Numbered from the stretch's first letter, positions 24,812 through 37,302 are shown. The stretch is DNA of 64,000 bases from Pyrus communis (GCF_963583255.1 NC_084815.1:14555724-14619723), one strand, 5' to 3'. Translations and numbers: made by a program. Notes: a model not told the origin generated them from the letters alone.

Positions 24812-25335
24812 TGTCACATCTCGGCCCGAGGTCCACCACATCTCGAGCCCACTCCACCACCGTAGCACGATATTGTCCGTTTTAGGCCCCGATTACGCCC
24901 TTACAGTTTTGTTTCTGGGAACTCACACGAGCACTTCCCAGTAGGTCACCCATCATGGGAGTGCTCTCACGCGTTATTCGCTTAACTTTGAAGTTCCGAT
25001 GGAACCTCGAAGCCAGTGAACTCTTAAAAGGCCTCGTGCTAGGTAAAGATGAGAATATACATATAAGGATCACTCCCCTAGGTGGGCTCGACTCCACCAT
25101 AGCACGATATTGTCCGCTTTAGGCCCCGATCATGCCCTCACAGTTTTGTTTATAGGAACTCACACGAGAACTTCCTAGTGGGTCACCCATCATGGGATAG
25201 ATTTCGCTCGCTACTTGCTTAACTTCGGAGTTCCGATAGAACCCGAAGCCAATGAGCTCCTAAAAGGCCTTGTGCTTGGTAGAGATGGGAATATACATAT
25301 AAGGATCACTCCCCTGGGCGATGTGGGATCTAATA
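24812..25335 (-). mobile_element. Cassandra-like TRIM: two fused LTR units carrying 5S rRNA-like segments, TSD GTTTC
   Basis: Read on the minus strand, each of two units contains a 5S rRNA-like stretch: 'aactccgaagttaagc' followed by 'ccatgatgggtgacc' and 'gggaagt.ctcgtg', at about 24917-25005 and 25155-25243. These match the internal promoter part of plant 5S rRNA, the hallmark of Cassandra LTRs. The unit at 25082-25335 begins TATTAGATCCCACATCGCC and the unit at 24812-25081 ends GCCGAGATGTGACA. Each lacks the complementary end, so the inner part was lost where they join near 25081. Identical 5-bp repeats GTTTC flank the whole at 24807-24811 and 25336-25340. Confidence 0.9.
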
Positions 25336-25340
25336 GTTTC

Positions 25341-26164
25341 CCTTTCCTATAAAACTTAAATTTTCAAGTAAAAGTGCAAAATCTACAACCATCAGGAAAA
25401 ATTCTCTGCCTGCCTACTTAGCTTGAAATTTTCTACACCTACTCCCATTTTTTTGGTGCAACCCAGGATGTGTCAAGGCATCGTGGAGCCAAAAATAATT
25501 TAAAAAATCCTAGAGACGAAACATGGACTTTTTCGCTAAGAAGACAAGAATGCCTGTATTAAATGAGTAGCGCCCGTAAATATTTCCGCACGCAATCCAA
25601 CATCCTTTGAGGCTTGAGTACCAGACTACGATACCACCAAGCTCCCCTGCTCATGGCGAGGAATAAAAGTCAAAGACATTAAAGATAAGATTAATTGCCA
25701 AATCCTATCTTTAATACTCTTCTAATCAAAGATCAACTCAAACAACTAAGGAATCCATATCAACAATCAATCAAGGATGCTACCGTACTATCTCATAATT
25801 AATATTTTTGGGATTATTCTTTCCTCATCCATCCTACTAATGACTCACCTTGGTCAATAGGAAGTCGGCAAAACCCTACACCTAAGCCGGCCACTTCCTT
25901 ATAAATACCCCATCTCCACCAGTTTCTGGTAAGCCTTTGTTACACAATTAAGTCTTATACACTTACTCTTTTAAGAGAAACTGACTTAGGCATGGGAGAT
26001 CCATTGACTAAACCACCCCTACCTCCTTGGCGCGTGAGGCTTTGACTTTGATTAAAAGTGTTTATTTGTTTTATAAGTACAATTTTGTCAAGACCGAAAA
26101 TGGCTAAATTTTGCTACCGCCTTAAAAAATAAATTTCATCATCCAACCGATAATTTTTGAAGTC
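25341..26164. other. intergenic DNA, possibly an old LTR remnant
   Basis: No coding signal. The segment around 25900-26080 ('cttataaatacccc', 'ctgacttaggcatgggag') resembles the transcribed part of plant gypsy LTRs, but no pair or target duplication was found. Confidence 0.35.
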
Positions 26165-26169
26165 TTTTT

Positions 26170-26438
26170 TGTTGTAGTCCTATTAGATTAGAAATGTGAT
26201 TGTGTAAATCCTAGTAGATCTTGGAATATCTCTTTATATTCCTATTAGGAGTTGATTACCTATTAAGAGTTGTAATCCTAAAGGGTAAGGATTTTACCTA
26301 TCATTCTACTACAAATAAAGGCACAATGGGGTGAAATAGAACACACCTCACAATTACACATCTCTCTCTTTCTCTCTACTATTACCGCACCATCTCTCTA
26401 TGGCCTCCATAATTGTTCAGTAAATTATGCCTACAACA
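26170..26438 (+). repeat. 5' LTR of the copia element
   Basis: Starts TGTTGTAG and ends CTACAACA. It includes 'ctacaaataaaggcacaat', a probable TATA/transcription start area, followed by CT-rich leader sequence. It aligns along its length with the right LTR at 36718-36983, with scattered substitutions. Confidence 0.9.
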
Positions 26439-28206
26439 TGTTATCAACACGCTTTTGACGCTGCGCTAAAGAGAGTTTGATCTTTAATTAGCGGAGTATT
26501 ATGTTTTAATCATTCTTTTTATGATTAATTTATTATTTTATTGAATTAATCTACATGTTATTGATTCAATTTAATTTTTCTTTGTTTAATGTGATACAAC
26601 GTATTGGAGATGCAATTCCGGCTTTCAGGGAAAGATCTTCCACAGATTCAAAGCTCAGTTGTTTTCTGCCAATCGGGTTCTTTTAAAATAAATTAACATA
26701 TTTGAAACAACCATGAAGTATGAAAACATTCCCCATGATGCATGAACACTCGATATTTATATTTTCCTTCCAATTATATATATTGTATATTTGTTCATAT
26801 ATTTTGTCAATATATGTACTTGTTCATGCATTACACAATTATGCTATGTGGAATTTGTGAGTCAAAGCATTGAAATTAATTTAGAAGCAATTAAGCTTTT
26901 CACCCTAAATATTCGGAAAAAAAGGGAAATTGGGATTTTTGCAGCACCGCCGCCGCACCAACACAAGGACCACCGCGCTGGCTTGAAGCCTAGTTGTGGG
27001 GAGGACCCTCTCAAGACAACGTAGTTCGACATCTTGGACCTTTGCTGAAGCCTTTGGGCTTCGCTGCATACTGTGGACACCAGGGCATAAGCCTAGTTTG
27101 GTTTCGTACCACAAGCTTGCAGCCCCGACCCGAGCCAGCGCAAGTTGGGCTGGTACCCCGTCTCAGCCCATGCCAGCATCTGTGTTGTTGGGCTTAGCTT
27201 TTTCCATGGCCCGTGTTCCAATCAGCCAACCCACGAGGCTAGACTTAATCCCTATGGCCCAAAACCGAAACCCAGCTCCAGCTGGGGTTTCCCCGCACCA
27301 CTTGCAAGCCAGTCTTTGGGCTGGGCTTGCTCTTGTGTATTGATCTCGGCCCAAACATGCCAGTAGCTTGCTGTTGGGCTTTTTGTCTCTTGGCCCATGG
27401 CCTGCAGCCATATGTGGGCTGCTTTTGTAGCCAACTTGAGGCCCAAAAAAGCCTCTAGGGCTCTGCTTTACTCACGGCACCCAAGCCCAATATTATTGGG
27501 CTATGGTTTTTCGAATCCAATGCTATATTTTTGGCATTTTAAATAATTTTAACCCGAATGTTATTATTATTTTTTGCTTCCACGATCGACCCCGTTTGGT
27601 CCCGATCTATTGAATTAATTAAAGTGATCAGCAATCCATTAATCTGACAATTAATCCAAAATTATTGGCCTGAAGCTCACTTTTTGGCAATTAACGATTC
27701 AATAAATTATTTCGTTTCCTTGAACCGTTGACTCTCTTTCGTAGTCTTAAAGCACTCACACTTGAGTTCTTGAAGCAACCCAAATCTACTACACTTAGTT
27801 GTATATTGTATTCTGTGTTCTTGCAGGAACCTTTCTTTTATGAACTAAATGTTCATAAACTAAATTGAACTTGTAGTTTCAAATTTAGTGCCTTTGAAAC
27901 CTGAAGTTTTCATAAAACAATACACCTATGAAAACCTGACGTTTTTCATGAAAACCATGTCTTAGAACTCGAATGTTCTAACTTTGATGCTTATGGATGA
28001 TTCATTCCCATAACACCAATCCCAATCTTGTTCCCTCTAATTCAGTGGATTGTCGAACCGTCACAAGTTCGATTTTCCTTATTTGGATGTTTCTAATAGA
28101 AACGACTTTATGTGGGGTACAAGACGTGAATCTCCACTTGACTACCAAGTAGCTTAGAAACCATTGAATCCAACAATGGCAATGAAAAGCTGAATAAGAC
28201 TCTGCC

Positions 28207-28533
28207 ATGCTCTTCATTCGAAGAATTATGCCTGAAGCATTACAAAAGGAAGTACCTCCCGAACAAGGATTCCATGGCTCTTTGGCTTGCTCTTATAGAC
28301 TGTCTGATCATGCGAGATATTACCTAAAACACACCATGATTATGTCCATGAATGAGTACGATTTTGAAGTTTATAAATCTAATAGAATTTTGACCGGAGG
28401 ATACTTTTTCTCGTCCTTCTTTGTTTTTAACTCGTTTTTGAAGCAGCAGTGTAGAAAGTGGAAGTTTACCAAATTCTCGGGTCTGATTACTACCACAAAT
28501 GTGAGAGAAAGGTATAGGCCTAACTTCAGCTAG
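28207..28533 (+). pseudogene. copia gag remnant
   Basis: The frame shows 'AMLFIRRIMPEALQKE' and, further on, 'MSMNEYDFEVYKSNRIL'. These resemble the gag motifs in which 'KAMIFIRRH' and 'SVNEYNSEVCRI' precede the zinc knuckle in plant copia elements. The middle is garbled, so the protein is not functional. Confidence 0.55.
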
Positions 28534-28720
28534 AGTCTACTAAACGGTATAGATTCAGTTCAGCTGGAGTCTACCGAACGGTATAGACCTAGTTTGGCTG
28601 GAGTCTATCGAATGGCTTAACCCAATTCGGTCAAAGCCTACCGAATGGTGGTGCCCTGCTTCGGCAAGGATGCACTGAAAGCCATGCTCTGCTTCGGGAA
28701 AGGTGTATTGAACGGTATTA
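28525..28720. repeat. degenerate ~45-bp tandem units within copia internal DNA
   Basis: 'gctagagtctactaaacggtatag', 'gctggagtctaccgaacggtatag' and 'gctggagtctatcgaatggc' recur about every 45-50 bp. Similar 'ctgcttcggcaa' units continue, and more follow after the nested insertion (32078-32130). Confidence 0.7.
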
Positions 28721-28721
28721 C

Positions 28722-31700
28722 TGACATACCCCGACCCAAAAAGTCTTCTTGGACCTTGAATCGAGCTGTACTGGCCGACACTTGAAAGGTGACGAAGCCA
28801 TAAAATGTGATAGAGTGTAGAAAAATGTGAATAAATTTGAACCTAAAAATTTTAAATACCAGAGTGTGTTGTGAGCGGGAACGAACCCATTTCACATACG
28901 ACGTCAGAGCATAAGTAAGGTACAGAAGTGTAGGTAAGTATCATACCCTCAGAAGTATCCATCGATACTAAGATTCGCCACAGATCCTTGTCGATACAAA
29001 TTCAGCAGCTAAAACCTGAAGGGCACCAAACAGAGAGTGTGAGTGAGCAATAAAATCAAGCTTCCCAAAGTTATTACCTCTCTAAAAGTAATGCCTTTCA
29101 ATGTAAAACCCGTATCGTTTTCCATAAGACAATACAACTTATATACATATATCCAAACCATACTAAAAAATGGCCAAAACCACGGTTTGCCATGTCCATT
29201 AACTCCACCATGCGTTAATTAGTAGGCCAAATGAACTTAATCAATACAAAATGATATATTAGTTGGAGTTATCTAATGTGACCTGTATGACTGCACCCAT
29301 ATCTCATCACATATGGCTAACATATAAGTCGGAGTCACCTCTTGTGACCTGTACGATTTATCCATATCTCATCAATCATGGCTAGCATATAAGTCGGAGT
29401 CACCTGTTGTGACCTGTATGACGTATCCATATCTCATCAATCATGGCTAGCATATAAGTCGGAGTTACTTATAGTGACCTGTACGACTTATTCATATCTC
29501 ATCAATCATGGCTAGCATATAAGTTGGAGTCACCTCTTGTGACCTGTACGACTTATCCATATTTCATCACATATCTCATCAATCATGCTAGCCAATAGCT
29601 CAATAAGTATACCTGTACACGAGTCGAAACCACCTAAAGTGGTCTGTACGACAAGACTGGGTGTAAATAAATACGCTCAAGTGTTATGATCACATGAAGA
29701 CTATGCGAATAATCGCGGGTCACCTACGAGTCGAAACCACCTAAAGTGGTTTGTACGACACGACTGTGCACCTACCTTGGATCCAAGGTGAGCGTGAGGT
29801 GCGGGAGGTGAACATCATGTGAAAGACTGTGCCTTGGACACGGGCATGAGCGCTAACACCGAGGTGCAAGTTTATGAGCTATAATATATCTCAACACAAT
29901 CATACTCACTACCATCACTATCATCAACATGTACTCACCTGAAGCTTACATGGGCGTCCGCGACATTATTTAGCACTTCAAAGCATTCACAATAGTTAGG
30001 TTCAGGTAATATCTATATGAATATGCCATGATGCAATCTAAACCCAAACAGTTCATGATATTCCCAGAATATAAAATACGGCGTAACATGTACAATCAAT
30101 AACACCCTACTCCCAAACTATTTACTTTTGAGAGTAATCATCAGTTATAAGCCCAATTAGACACTAGTTAAATTAACTATCATTACTTACATTTCCTTAC
30201 TTCAATTTCTTGATTCTTCACGCATTGATTTATGATCAACATTTAATCACCAAATCATAAAGCTAAAACTCACACTTCCCACCAATGTCCCTCACATTGC
30301 TCAATTCACTAAACAAGGCTATTGTCTCAATTATTTAATCTCATTTATTATATGGCTGCATCTAACGTCTTGTTAGACTGCCTACGTACCCTAAACAGGG
30401 ATCAAGCTATTCGTAGTTCGCAATGATTAATTGTAAGTAACAAGCATAGATCACTTTAGAAGTGTTTGTGGAACTATCAATTATATGCCTATGAAAGAAA
30501 AAGACCCACTCACCTGGAGTCCACGCTATGATTATCTTGCATGCACATCGAGACATCACAATTTATCGTCGCCTGTGACCAATTATCAAATCATGTCTCA
30601 AAGTTCTTACCAATAGAATACATAATTTACATAAAACATATCCTAAAGGACATTCAAGAATAATTTGAGACCCATTGACCAAAAGTCAACTGTCGATCTT
30701 TGATCGACGGTAGGATCTACAACCCTGCATAACTCGATTCGTAAGATCCGTAAATCAGATTTCTAATCCGTAACTTCCAAAGATCTACATTATGCTTCTA
30801 AAATAACATACTAAAATTTTATTACGATCTAACGGTTGGATCCTCGCCAATTCCCAAAACTGATTAGCGGTTAACGTTTTATTTTATGAACTTACAAATC
30901 CAATTCAGAAAGATCCGTATGTTGGATTCCCAATCTGTAAGTTCCTACATTCTTCAAATATTATGTACTACAATGTAACAAAGTTTGGTGACGATCCAAC
31001 GGTTGGATCGTTGATTCACATAAATACCTATTAACGTATCATAGAGAATTTAGGTTCCAACGATCAACTTACGTCAATCAAATATCAAGACTAAATTCAA
31101 GAAATTTAACATAGCCTAAAAATAGCACTGGCGACCAATTGGCCACGCGCCCCTGCACGGGCCGCCATGGGTGGCAGTCGGTCGCCCCGACTCACCGGAA
31201 AATCTAACTATTTCCAAAAATTACCAAAATTTACAGGAATAAATATCTCAAAAAGAGGAACAACTTTCATACCTGCCACAAAGTCCAAAAGGGGACGGAA
31301 GATGGTCAATTTTTCCCACGAAGCCGGCGGGTGCCTAAAGCTTCCCGGTGTTGATTCGTCGTCTACGGTGGTCCAACGGGGTCAAGGTTGGTTGGGTTTT
31401 GATCCTGGGAGGATGGGCTACAAAGCCAAAGTGGTGGCATTGGCATTCGCTTTGCCGATTTGCCGAAAAAATAAAAAAGGGTGGCCGGAGCACAGTGAGA
31501 ACCGTCAACTTTCGTGGCCTCAAACCGCCACATACCATGGTTAATCAAGGTGGTTCTTGGGTGGATTTTGTAGAGGGGAATGAGAGCTTCAAGATGGTGG
31601 TGGCGGCGTCGAAAAACTCCACCGGAGTTGGCCGAAATCGGCCTTGGAAAATGGGTGGTCGCAAGTGGAAAACCCCAAGGGAATTTGATTGGTCCCGAGT

Positions 31701-32073
31701 GGAAAACCCGAAGGGAATTTTTCTTTTTGATTTCTCATTGGTCCTCCATCCCTTTTAATTTGATTGGTCCCTTTTTCTCTTTACTTAAGGCTGATTAGTT
31801 AGTCTTCCCACAAGGTGGGAGTTCAAATAATTTAACTACCTTTAAATAACCAACTTCAAACGTCCGTAATTATACCGTTATAATTTGGACTCGCAAACGG
31901 CTTTCACCTATGCGTTCGTAGTGGAAAGTACTACGAGGATATGCTAAAAGAATAAGTCATACATCACTCTAACCGATGATCAACGGAAGTCAAAGTCATT
32001 GCCTCTAGGGCATTTTCGTAAATTCACGCTTCTAAAATTAATAAAAACGTAAAATTTGGGACGGGTTGTCACA
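28722..32073 (-). mobile_element. 3.35-kb non-coding element nested in copia, TSD ATTAC
   Basis: On the minus strand it begins TGTGACAACCCGTCC and ends GGGTCGGGGTATGTCA. It is bordered by ATTAC at 28717-28721 and 32074-32078, and the interrupted copia-internal sequence resumes after it. No coding capacity is recognised. Inside are a 65-bp tandem array (29258-29590), a second smaller repeat ('gagtcgaaaccacctaaagtgg', near 29622 and 29729) and a GC-rich part (31130-31700). The copy at 20752-24111 is its relative. The two ends are also imperfect inverted repeats of one another (TGACAACCCGTCCCAAA against TGACATACCCCGACCCAAA). The class is uncertain: solo long LTR or LARD-type unit is my best reading. 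Confidence 0.8.
29258..29590. repeat. 65-bp tandem array, about five copies
   Basis: Units read 'taagtcggagtcacc' - 'tgtgacctgtacgac' - 'tatccatatctcatc' - 'atcatggctagcata'. Starts lie near 29256, 29321, 29386, 29451 and 29516. Each unit contains the short palindromic pair 'gtcacct...tgtgac', so each could form a small hairpin. The first and last units are more diverged. Confidence 0.9.
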
Positions 32074-33239
32074 ATTACTCTGCTTCGGCAAAGCGTACCG
32101 AACATACCCCTCCAGCTTCGACTGGAGCTTACTGAACCCAAGTCTGGGTCTGTCTTTCTCACAATCCAATTTCGAGTGTGTTTTTACAACATATGGTAGA
32201 ATCAGGCCTTGCCAAGGTGTGGCATCATGCTCAAAACATGATCTTTGGCATCTAAGACCTAAAACTTCAAGAATAAGGGATAATATTTCAAACCTTAACC
32301 CTACAGAATTTGCTTCTGTCTCGATGGAATAGATCATTGGTTATGCATCTGTTTGTGCACCTACCAATGTCGTTGAGGATTACCATTCTCGTAGTCAATA
32401 TGTGAGACTAATTTTGCTCCACCAAACATTGTTGGAAAAGCATAATTTTGACATGGCTAGCGTTGTTAGCCGAATCCCTTAAGTAAATTTGGTTTACTTT
32501 GTGAATATTTTTCCATGTTCTTGGATTCAAGTTTGGTGTTTGTTTTAGTTATGGATAATCTTATTGATATTGTCCTTGACTACATGTTAATTGAATCATG
32601 TTTCTTGTATACATATGACCGAATTCGATTAAATACGTGATTAAGTGCGAATGTGGGACAGTTAGTTGTTTGGATGAATGCGATACTATGCACACTAACC
32701 TTATGCCTAAATCACATCTTTAGCAACTGCTTCAGGTCTATCTAACCTGATTAAGAGCATTGGCACGCTCATCGTTGTATGAATGGCACTACATTACAAC
32801 TTAAGAGACCCTATATTCTCCCTATTCCGGAAGAACGTCATTGAGTTTTAAAGGATATTCGAGATGACAATGATCATGAATGAAACCACTGAAGAAAATA
32901 AAGTGAAATATCTTTGCACCACCTCCAAAAATGAGCCTGAAGCTTTACTTTAGGGCTAATGGGCTGTCTCCCAACTGGGAACACACCACATGTAGTCGGC
33001 TTGGAGCCTGGTGATTAAGTAGTTTACTTGATTTGGCATGACATTTTGGGACATTTAGGTCGAACAATGATACTACGACACATCTCCTTACCCAAAGTAA
33101 GGATATTGTGCTTACAAGCACATTTTGCCAAACCTGCTTGTTGGGGAAATTGATTCCCAAATCATCCCTGGCAAAGATACGAATCACCCTTTTTCACAGT
33201 GGATTCAAGGGAATATATGTGGACTAATTCAACCAAAAT

Positions 33240-33930
33240 ACGGACCATATAAATACTTATAGTTTTGGTTGATGAATCGATAATCTAGTCACATGTTTGT
33301 CCACACACATTGCTGCCAAACCCACTGGCTAATTAAGGGTTCACCACTCTACTTATCCCTTAAAGTCTGAGAGACTAGATAATGTCGGGGAGTTTATATT
33401 GACGATTTTCGATAAAGTATTGCATGTGTTTTGGGTTTATGATTGAACATCAAATTGCCATGTTCACCCCAAATAGCCTTGCCTAGAGATCATAAAGCGC
33501 AATTTAAATGATCGCCCAGACATTGGTAAATGTACCAAGTTTTTAGTTTCTGCCTAGGGCTATGCAATCTTGTACGCATCTATGTTGGTTTGCCTTGAGG
33601 CCTATGTTGGTTTGCCTTGAGGCCCATTGCCACCCAACCTATGTGACGTTACAGTTGGTTACTGGGTACGAACCTGACGCTTCGTATTTACACGATTTGG
33701 GTGTGCATTCCATGTGCCAAGTTGCGTTGTTGCAACATACCAACATGGGTCCTTAAAAGAAGGATGTGAATCTTTGTCGATTATGATTCTCCTTCACCTT
33801 AGCTCTCTTAGAGCCCTTGCAAGCGATCTCTTTACAGCTTATTTGCTGATTGTCACTTCAATGAGACAATCTTCCCGCCATTAGGGGGAGATAATAATGC
33901 CAACGTTCCTGTAGAACAGCACGAAGTTGT
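33240..33930 (+). pseudogene. copia integrase remnant
   Basis: Recognisable pieces include 'LQLVTGYEPDASYL' followed by a GV.S..QVA..Q-TNMGP block, and 'DCHFNETIFPPLGGD'. These match the integrase C-terminal portion of plant copia elements. Stops and frameshifts interrupt the frame throughout. Confidence 0.7.
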
Positions 33931-34622
33931 GTGGATGTTGCCCACTATGTCTCATCTCTATCCTTGTACCGCACAAATGTGATAATCAAGTACGATAAAT
34001 TCTAGCTTTTAGAATATTGCTCCAGATATATTCCTCTGATCTAGCTAAAGTGACGAGATCATGAACCAGTTGCAAACATGCCTGCAAGGATATACGTACT
34101 TAACGGACATCGAGTCAACATCCCTGGAGGGTGTGCCATCCTTGTTGGACGGCTTGGACACCCTTGTTGGACGGTTCGGTATACCCGTGGATAACTAATC
34201 AATCTGTCTAGGCCTAAAGCACGACAAATCACTCGATTCATAGGATTCATTTCCCGAATAATGCGAAGTTGTGTGGATGTTGCCCACTATGTCTCATCTT
34301 TATCCCTATACCGCACAAATGTGATAATTAAGTGCGATGAATTCTAGCTTTCAGAATATTGCTCCATACGTATTCTTCTGATCTAGCTAAAGTGATGAGA
34401 TCATATACCAGCTGTAAACATGCTTGCAAGGATAGACGTACTTAACGAATGTTGAGTCAACATCCCTGAAGGGTGTGCCATCCCTGTTGTAGGGTGTGCC
34501 GTCCCTGTTGGACGGCTTGGACGACCTTGTTAGACGGTCCAGTATACCCGTGGATAACTAATCAATTTGTCTTGGCCTGGAGCACGACAAATCACTCGAT
34601 TCATAGGATTCACTTCCCTAGA
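33922..34622 (+). repeat. tandem duplication of copia internal DNA, 342-bp period
   Basis: 'cgaagttgtgtggatgttgc' starts at 33922 and again at 34264. Similarity holds through 'atcactcgattcataggatt' in both units. The second unit has an extra short internal repeat ('gggtgtgccatccctgttg' / 'gggtgtgccgtccctgttg'). Confidence 0.9.
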
Positions 34623-35329
34623 AGAGGAAGACACGACAAAAAATAAATCTATACTTGATCGTTGTCTCAAATCATTTCCATCTCATGAGATAAATCCGGA
34701 TTACTCTCGAGACTTGAAGTTCTTGGTCCAGTATACTAGTTTGGATGAGAAAATGGAATTGAAATGAGATTACCATTGATGATGTTTTCACTTATATAGT
34801 AGCTTCCAACATAAATGAAAAGCGACGATATTGAACCGTGTTCCGTTGATTAAGTGATAATGTATAACTGATTGGACAACCGAAACTACAATCCAGGTTA
34901 AATTCCTTACCAAAGTGTGTTTTGGACCTATCTTTTCTACACTACCCAAGGTAACCCTGTTGTGTTACAAGTGGGAAAGGAAGCGTAATGAGATGAATGA
35001 AATAATGTAATATGATGTAGGCCTTACGGTGCAAGATTTCTCTCCAACGTCCTGTGATTGATTGCAGCATTATGAAATGTGGTTAGTGTTTCTCCATAGG
35101 GATATTGATATGGAGATTTACATATAAGTTCCCGAAGAATTACATGGACTGACTTAAATAGTTCCAAACCACGGAACACCCTCTCAACTCATTTAAGACA
35201 TTCACTTATGGTTGAAGCAATCCGGCGGATGTGGTATACCCATTTAAGTGATTGTTTGATCAGTCAGGGATTGAATGAATGCCCTTGCGTGTTAAACTAA
35301 GAAGTCTTATTCTGAATTGCTAGAGTTAC

Positions 35330-35870
35330 AGTTTATGTTGTTGACATGAATCTCACTAATACTTTAGAAGAACTTGAGAAAACTGTCTCGCACCTGAACA
35401 CGAAATTTCAGATGAATGATATTAGGAAAACTCATCTTGACTTGAAGTTCAAGCATTGTTTTGATGGTACTTTGGTCTACTAGTCGAACTACACCCCGAA
35501 GGTGTTACCTTTTGAGTATACCTATGATCTTCCATATGCTATATGCAAATGAGACCCTTGAAAAGGTTAAGAAACTTGAAGTTCCATATATGAGTTCAAC
35601 TTTGTGCTTGTTATACTTAGTTCATTACAATTAAAAAGAACATATCTTTCATTGTTGATCTATTGGTAAAGATGCAGCACGGCGCCTACACGCAGCCATT
35701 GATTAATATTAAAGACGTTTCCGGCTATCCTGAAAATACTACGAATTTGGGCAAATCCCAACCCATCCCGAGCAAATCCAACCCCCTGATCCTCGGAATG
35801 ATGATTGCCTTGTTTGTTATGCTGACGCAGGTTACTTATCAAGGTCGCACAAGGCACATCCCCGAATGGT
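35330..35870 (+). pseudogene. copia reverse transcriptase/RNase H remnant
   Basis: The frame around 35340-35480 reads as the end of the RT palm/thumb ('DMNLTNTLEELEKTVSHL', 'HCFDGTLVY' and a QSNYT-like motif). A later stretch near 35815-35860 matches the 'ADAGYLSDPHKARSQ' RNase H region. Multiple stops make it non-functional. Confidence 0.65.
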
Positions 35871-36717
35871 TATGTATTTACCATTAGGGATATCGCAATA
35901 TCTTGCAAGTCCACAAGATGACCTTAGTTGTGAAATCTTCGAAATGTTCCAAGACTCACCTCACTTCACTACTCCACACGTGAGACATGGTTAGGAGTTC
36001 TTGTTGAGCATATTCGAAGTACTTGTTATTTTCATCCATCGTTGAGTCTCAACAACGATCCATAAAGACTATGTTGTACGTATCAACCTGACCAAGACAT
36101 GATACATCAACAAAGTTGACATCAAGACATTACGTCTACATCTACATCAACAAAGCATTAGGAGATTGAAGTTATGCAAACCAATCCCAGACAACCTTGC
36201 CGACCTCTACATGACGTCATTGCTAAAGTCAACATTCCAGGAGCTTGTCCGAGGACTTGGTATGCCTAACTATTCTTATGCGATGCTTATAGTTCTCATT
36301 TGGAAGTTCTGTCAAACTTAGGGGGAGTATCTAGAAGTATACTCACTTGATCTTAATGTATTCTTTTTCTTTACGATTATGAACATTTTTTCCACTGGGT
36401 TTTTGTTACCTAACTAGGTTTTAACGAGGCACCCATCCTGGACTGATCATACCCTTGTGAGCTCTTCTACTTACGTCCAGAAGATGTATAGTTTTGATTT
36501 AATATAACTTCTCACTTTTCTTCTTAGTCTATGGGTTTTTCTCCCACCTTGGGTTTTACCATAGCGAGGTTTTGTGAGTTTTACCTTTTTATGCATTCTT
36601 TTGTTAATTTGAGACTCACATTCTCTCATTGTGCTGACAACTTCCTCAACTGTACTTACTTCACCGCTGAAGACCTGATGCGCTATTTACTTAAGTATTT
36701 ACACACTCGAAATGGAG

Positions 36718-36983
36718 TGTTGCAATTCTATTAGATTAAGAATGTGATTGTGTAAATCTTATTAGATCTAGGAATCTCTTTATATTCCTATTAGAAGTTG
36801 ATTACCTATTACGAGTTGTAATCCTAAAAATGTAAGGATTTTACATATCCCACTATTATAAATAAAGGCACAATAAGGTGGGATAGAACACACCTCATAA
36901 TTACACATCTTTCTCTTTCTCTCTACCATTGCTACACCCTCTCTATAACTTCCATGATTGTTCAATAAATTATACCTACAACA
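36718..36983 (+). repeat. 3' LTR of the copia element
   Basis: Starts TGTTGCAATTC and ends CCTACAACA, preceded by a short purine-rich 'cgaaatggag'. It aligns with the left LTR apart from substitutions and small indels. Confidence 0.9.
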
Positions 36984-36988
36984 TTTTT

Positions 36989-37302
36989 AATCCCTTTATA
37001 TTTATATGTTAGTTGACCAAAAATAAGAAGAAAAGAAGCAGCCCTTAATAATACAAGTTGAATTATTCAACGAAGCACGTTACATTGTCCATATCTGGAA
37101 TAGTAGATGTATAGGTTGGACTATAGCTGGCCACCTAATCTGAATCATTTGAAGTTAGCTGACAAAGGAACAGTATTGGACGTAAGTGTGAGGTCAAAAA
37201 AGTACGCAATTTTTTTTTTTGTCAAAGGATAAAAAGAAAAAAAAAAAAAAAAGTACACAATTTAAAACGAAGTCAATTTGAAAGGGATATCGTCAGTGTG
37301 AG
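36989..37302. other. intergenic DNA with repeated 'gtgtgaggtcaaa' motif
   Basis: 'gtgtgaggtcaaaaaagtac' near 37189 and 'gtgtgaggtcaaataag' near 37297 look like units of an older local duplication. The MITE at 37312 inserted into the second unit. No gene. Confidence 0.5.

Larger units (their letters stand above)
26170..36983 (+). mobile_element. Ty1/copia retrotransposon, degenerate, with a nested insertion; TSD TTTTT
   Basis: Two LTRs of about 267 bp (26170-26438 and 36718-36983) share the whole of 'tgtgattgtgtaaatc' through 'taaattatgcctacaaca'. The element is bordered by TTTTT at 26165-26169 and 36984-36988. A 'tgttatcaacacgc' primer-binding candidate follows the left LTR. Internal order: gag remnant near 28207-28390, integrase remnant 33240-33930, reverse transcriptase/RNase H remnant 35330-35870, all on the + strand with many stops. 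Integrase before RT is the copia order. A foreign 3.35-kb element sits at 28722-32073 and a 342-bp tandem duplication at 33922-34622. Without the nested insert the element is about 7.5 kb. It cannot encode its own proteins. Confidence 0.9.

Noticed and set aside
24912..25250. Two 5S rRNA genes
   Set aside because: The 5S-like parts are partial, diverged and embedded in LTR sequence bounded by a TSD, so they belong to a Cassandra-like TRIM.
26994..27446. Cluster of overlapping ORFs on both strands
   Set aside because: They lie in GC-rich leader sequence of the copia element; ORFs open in several frames at once reflect composition.
29258..29590. CRISPR-like repeat array
   Set aside because: Units are directly abutting 65-bp tandem repeats without unique spacers, in a plant nuclear genome.
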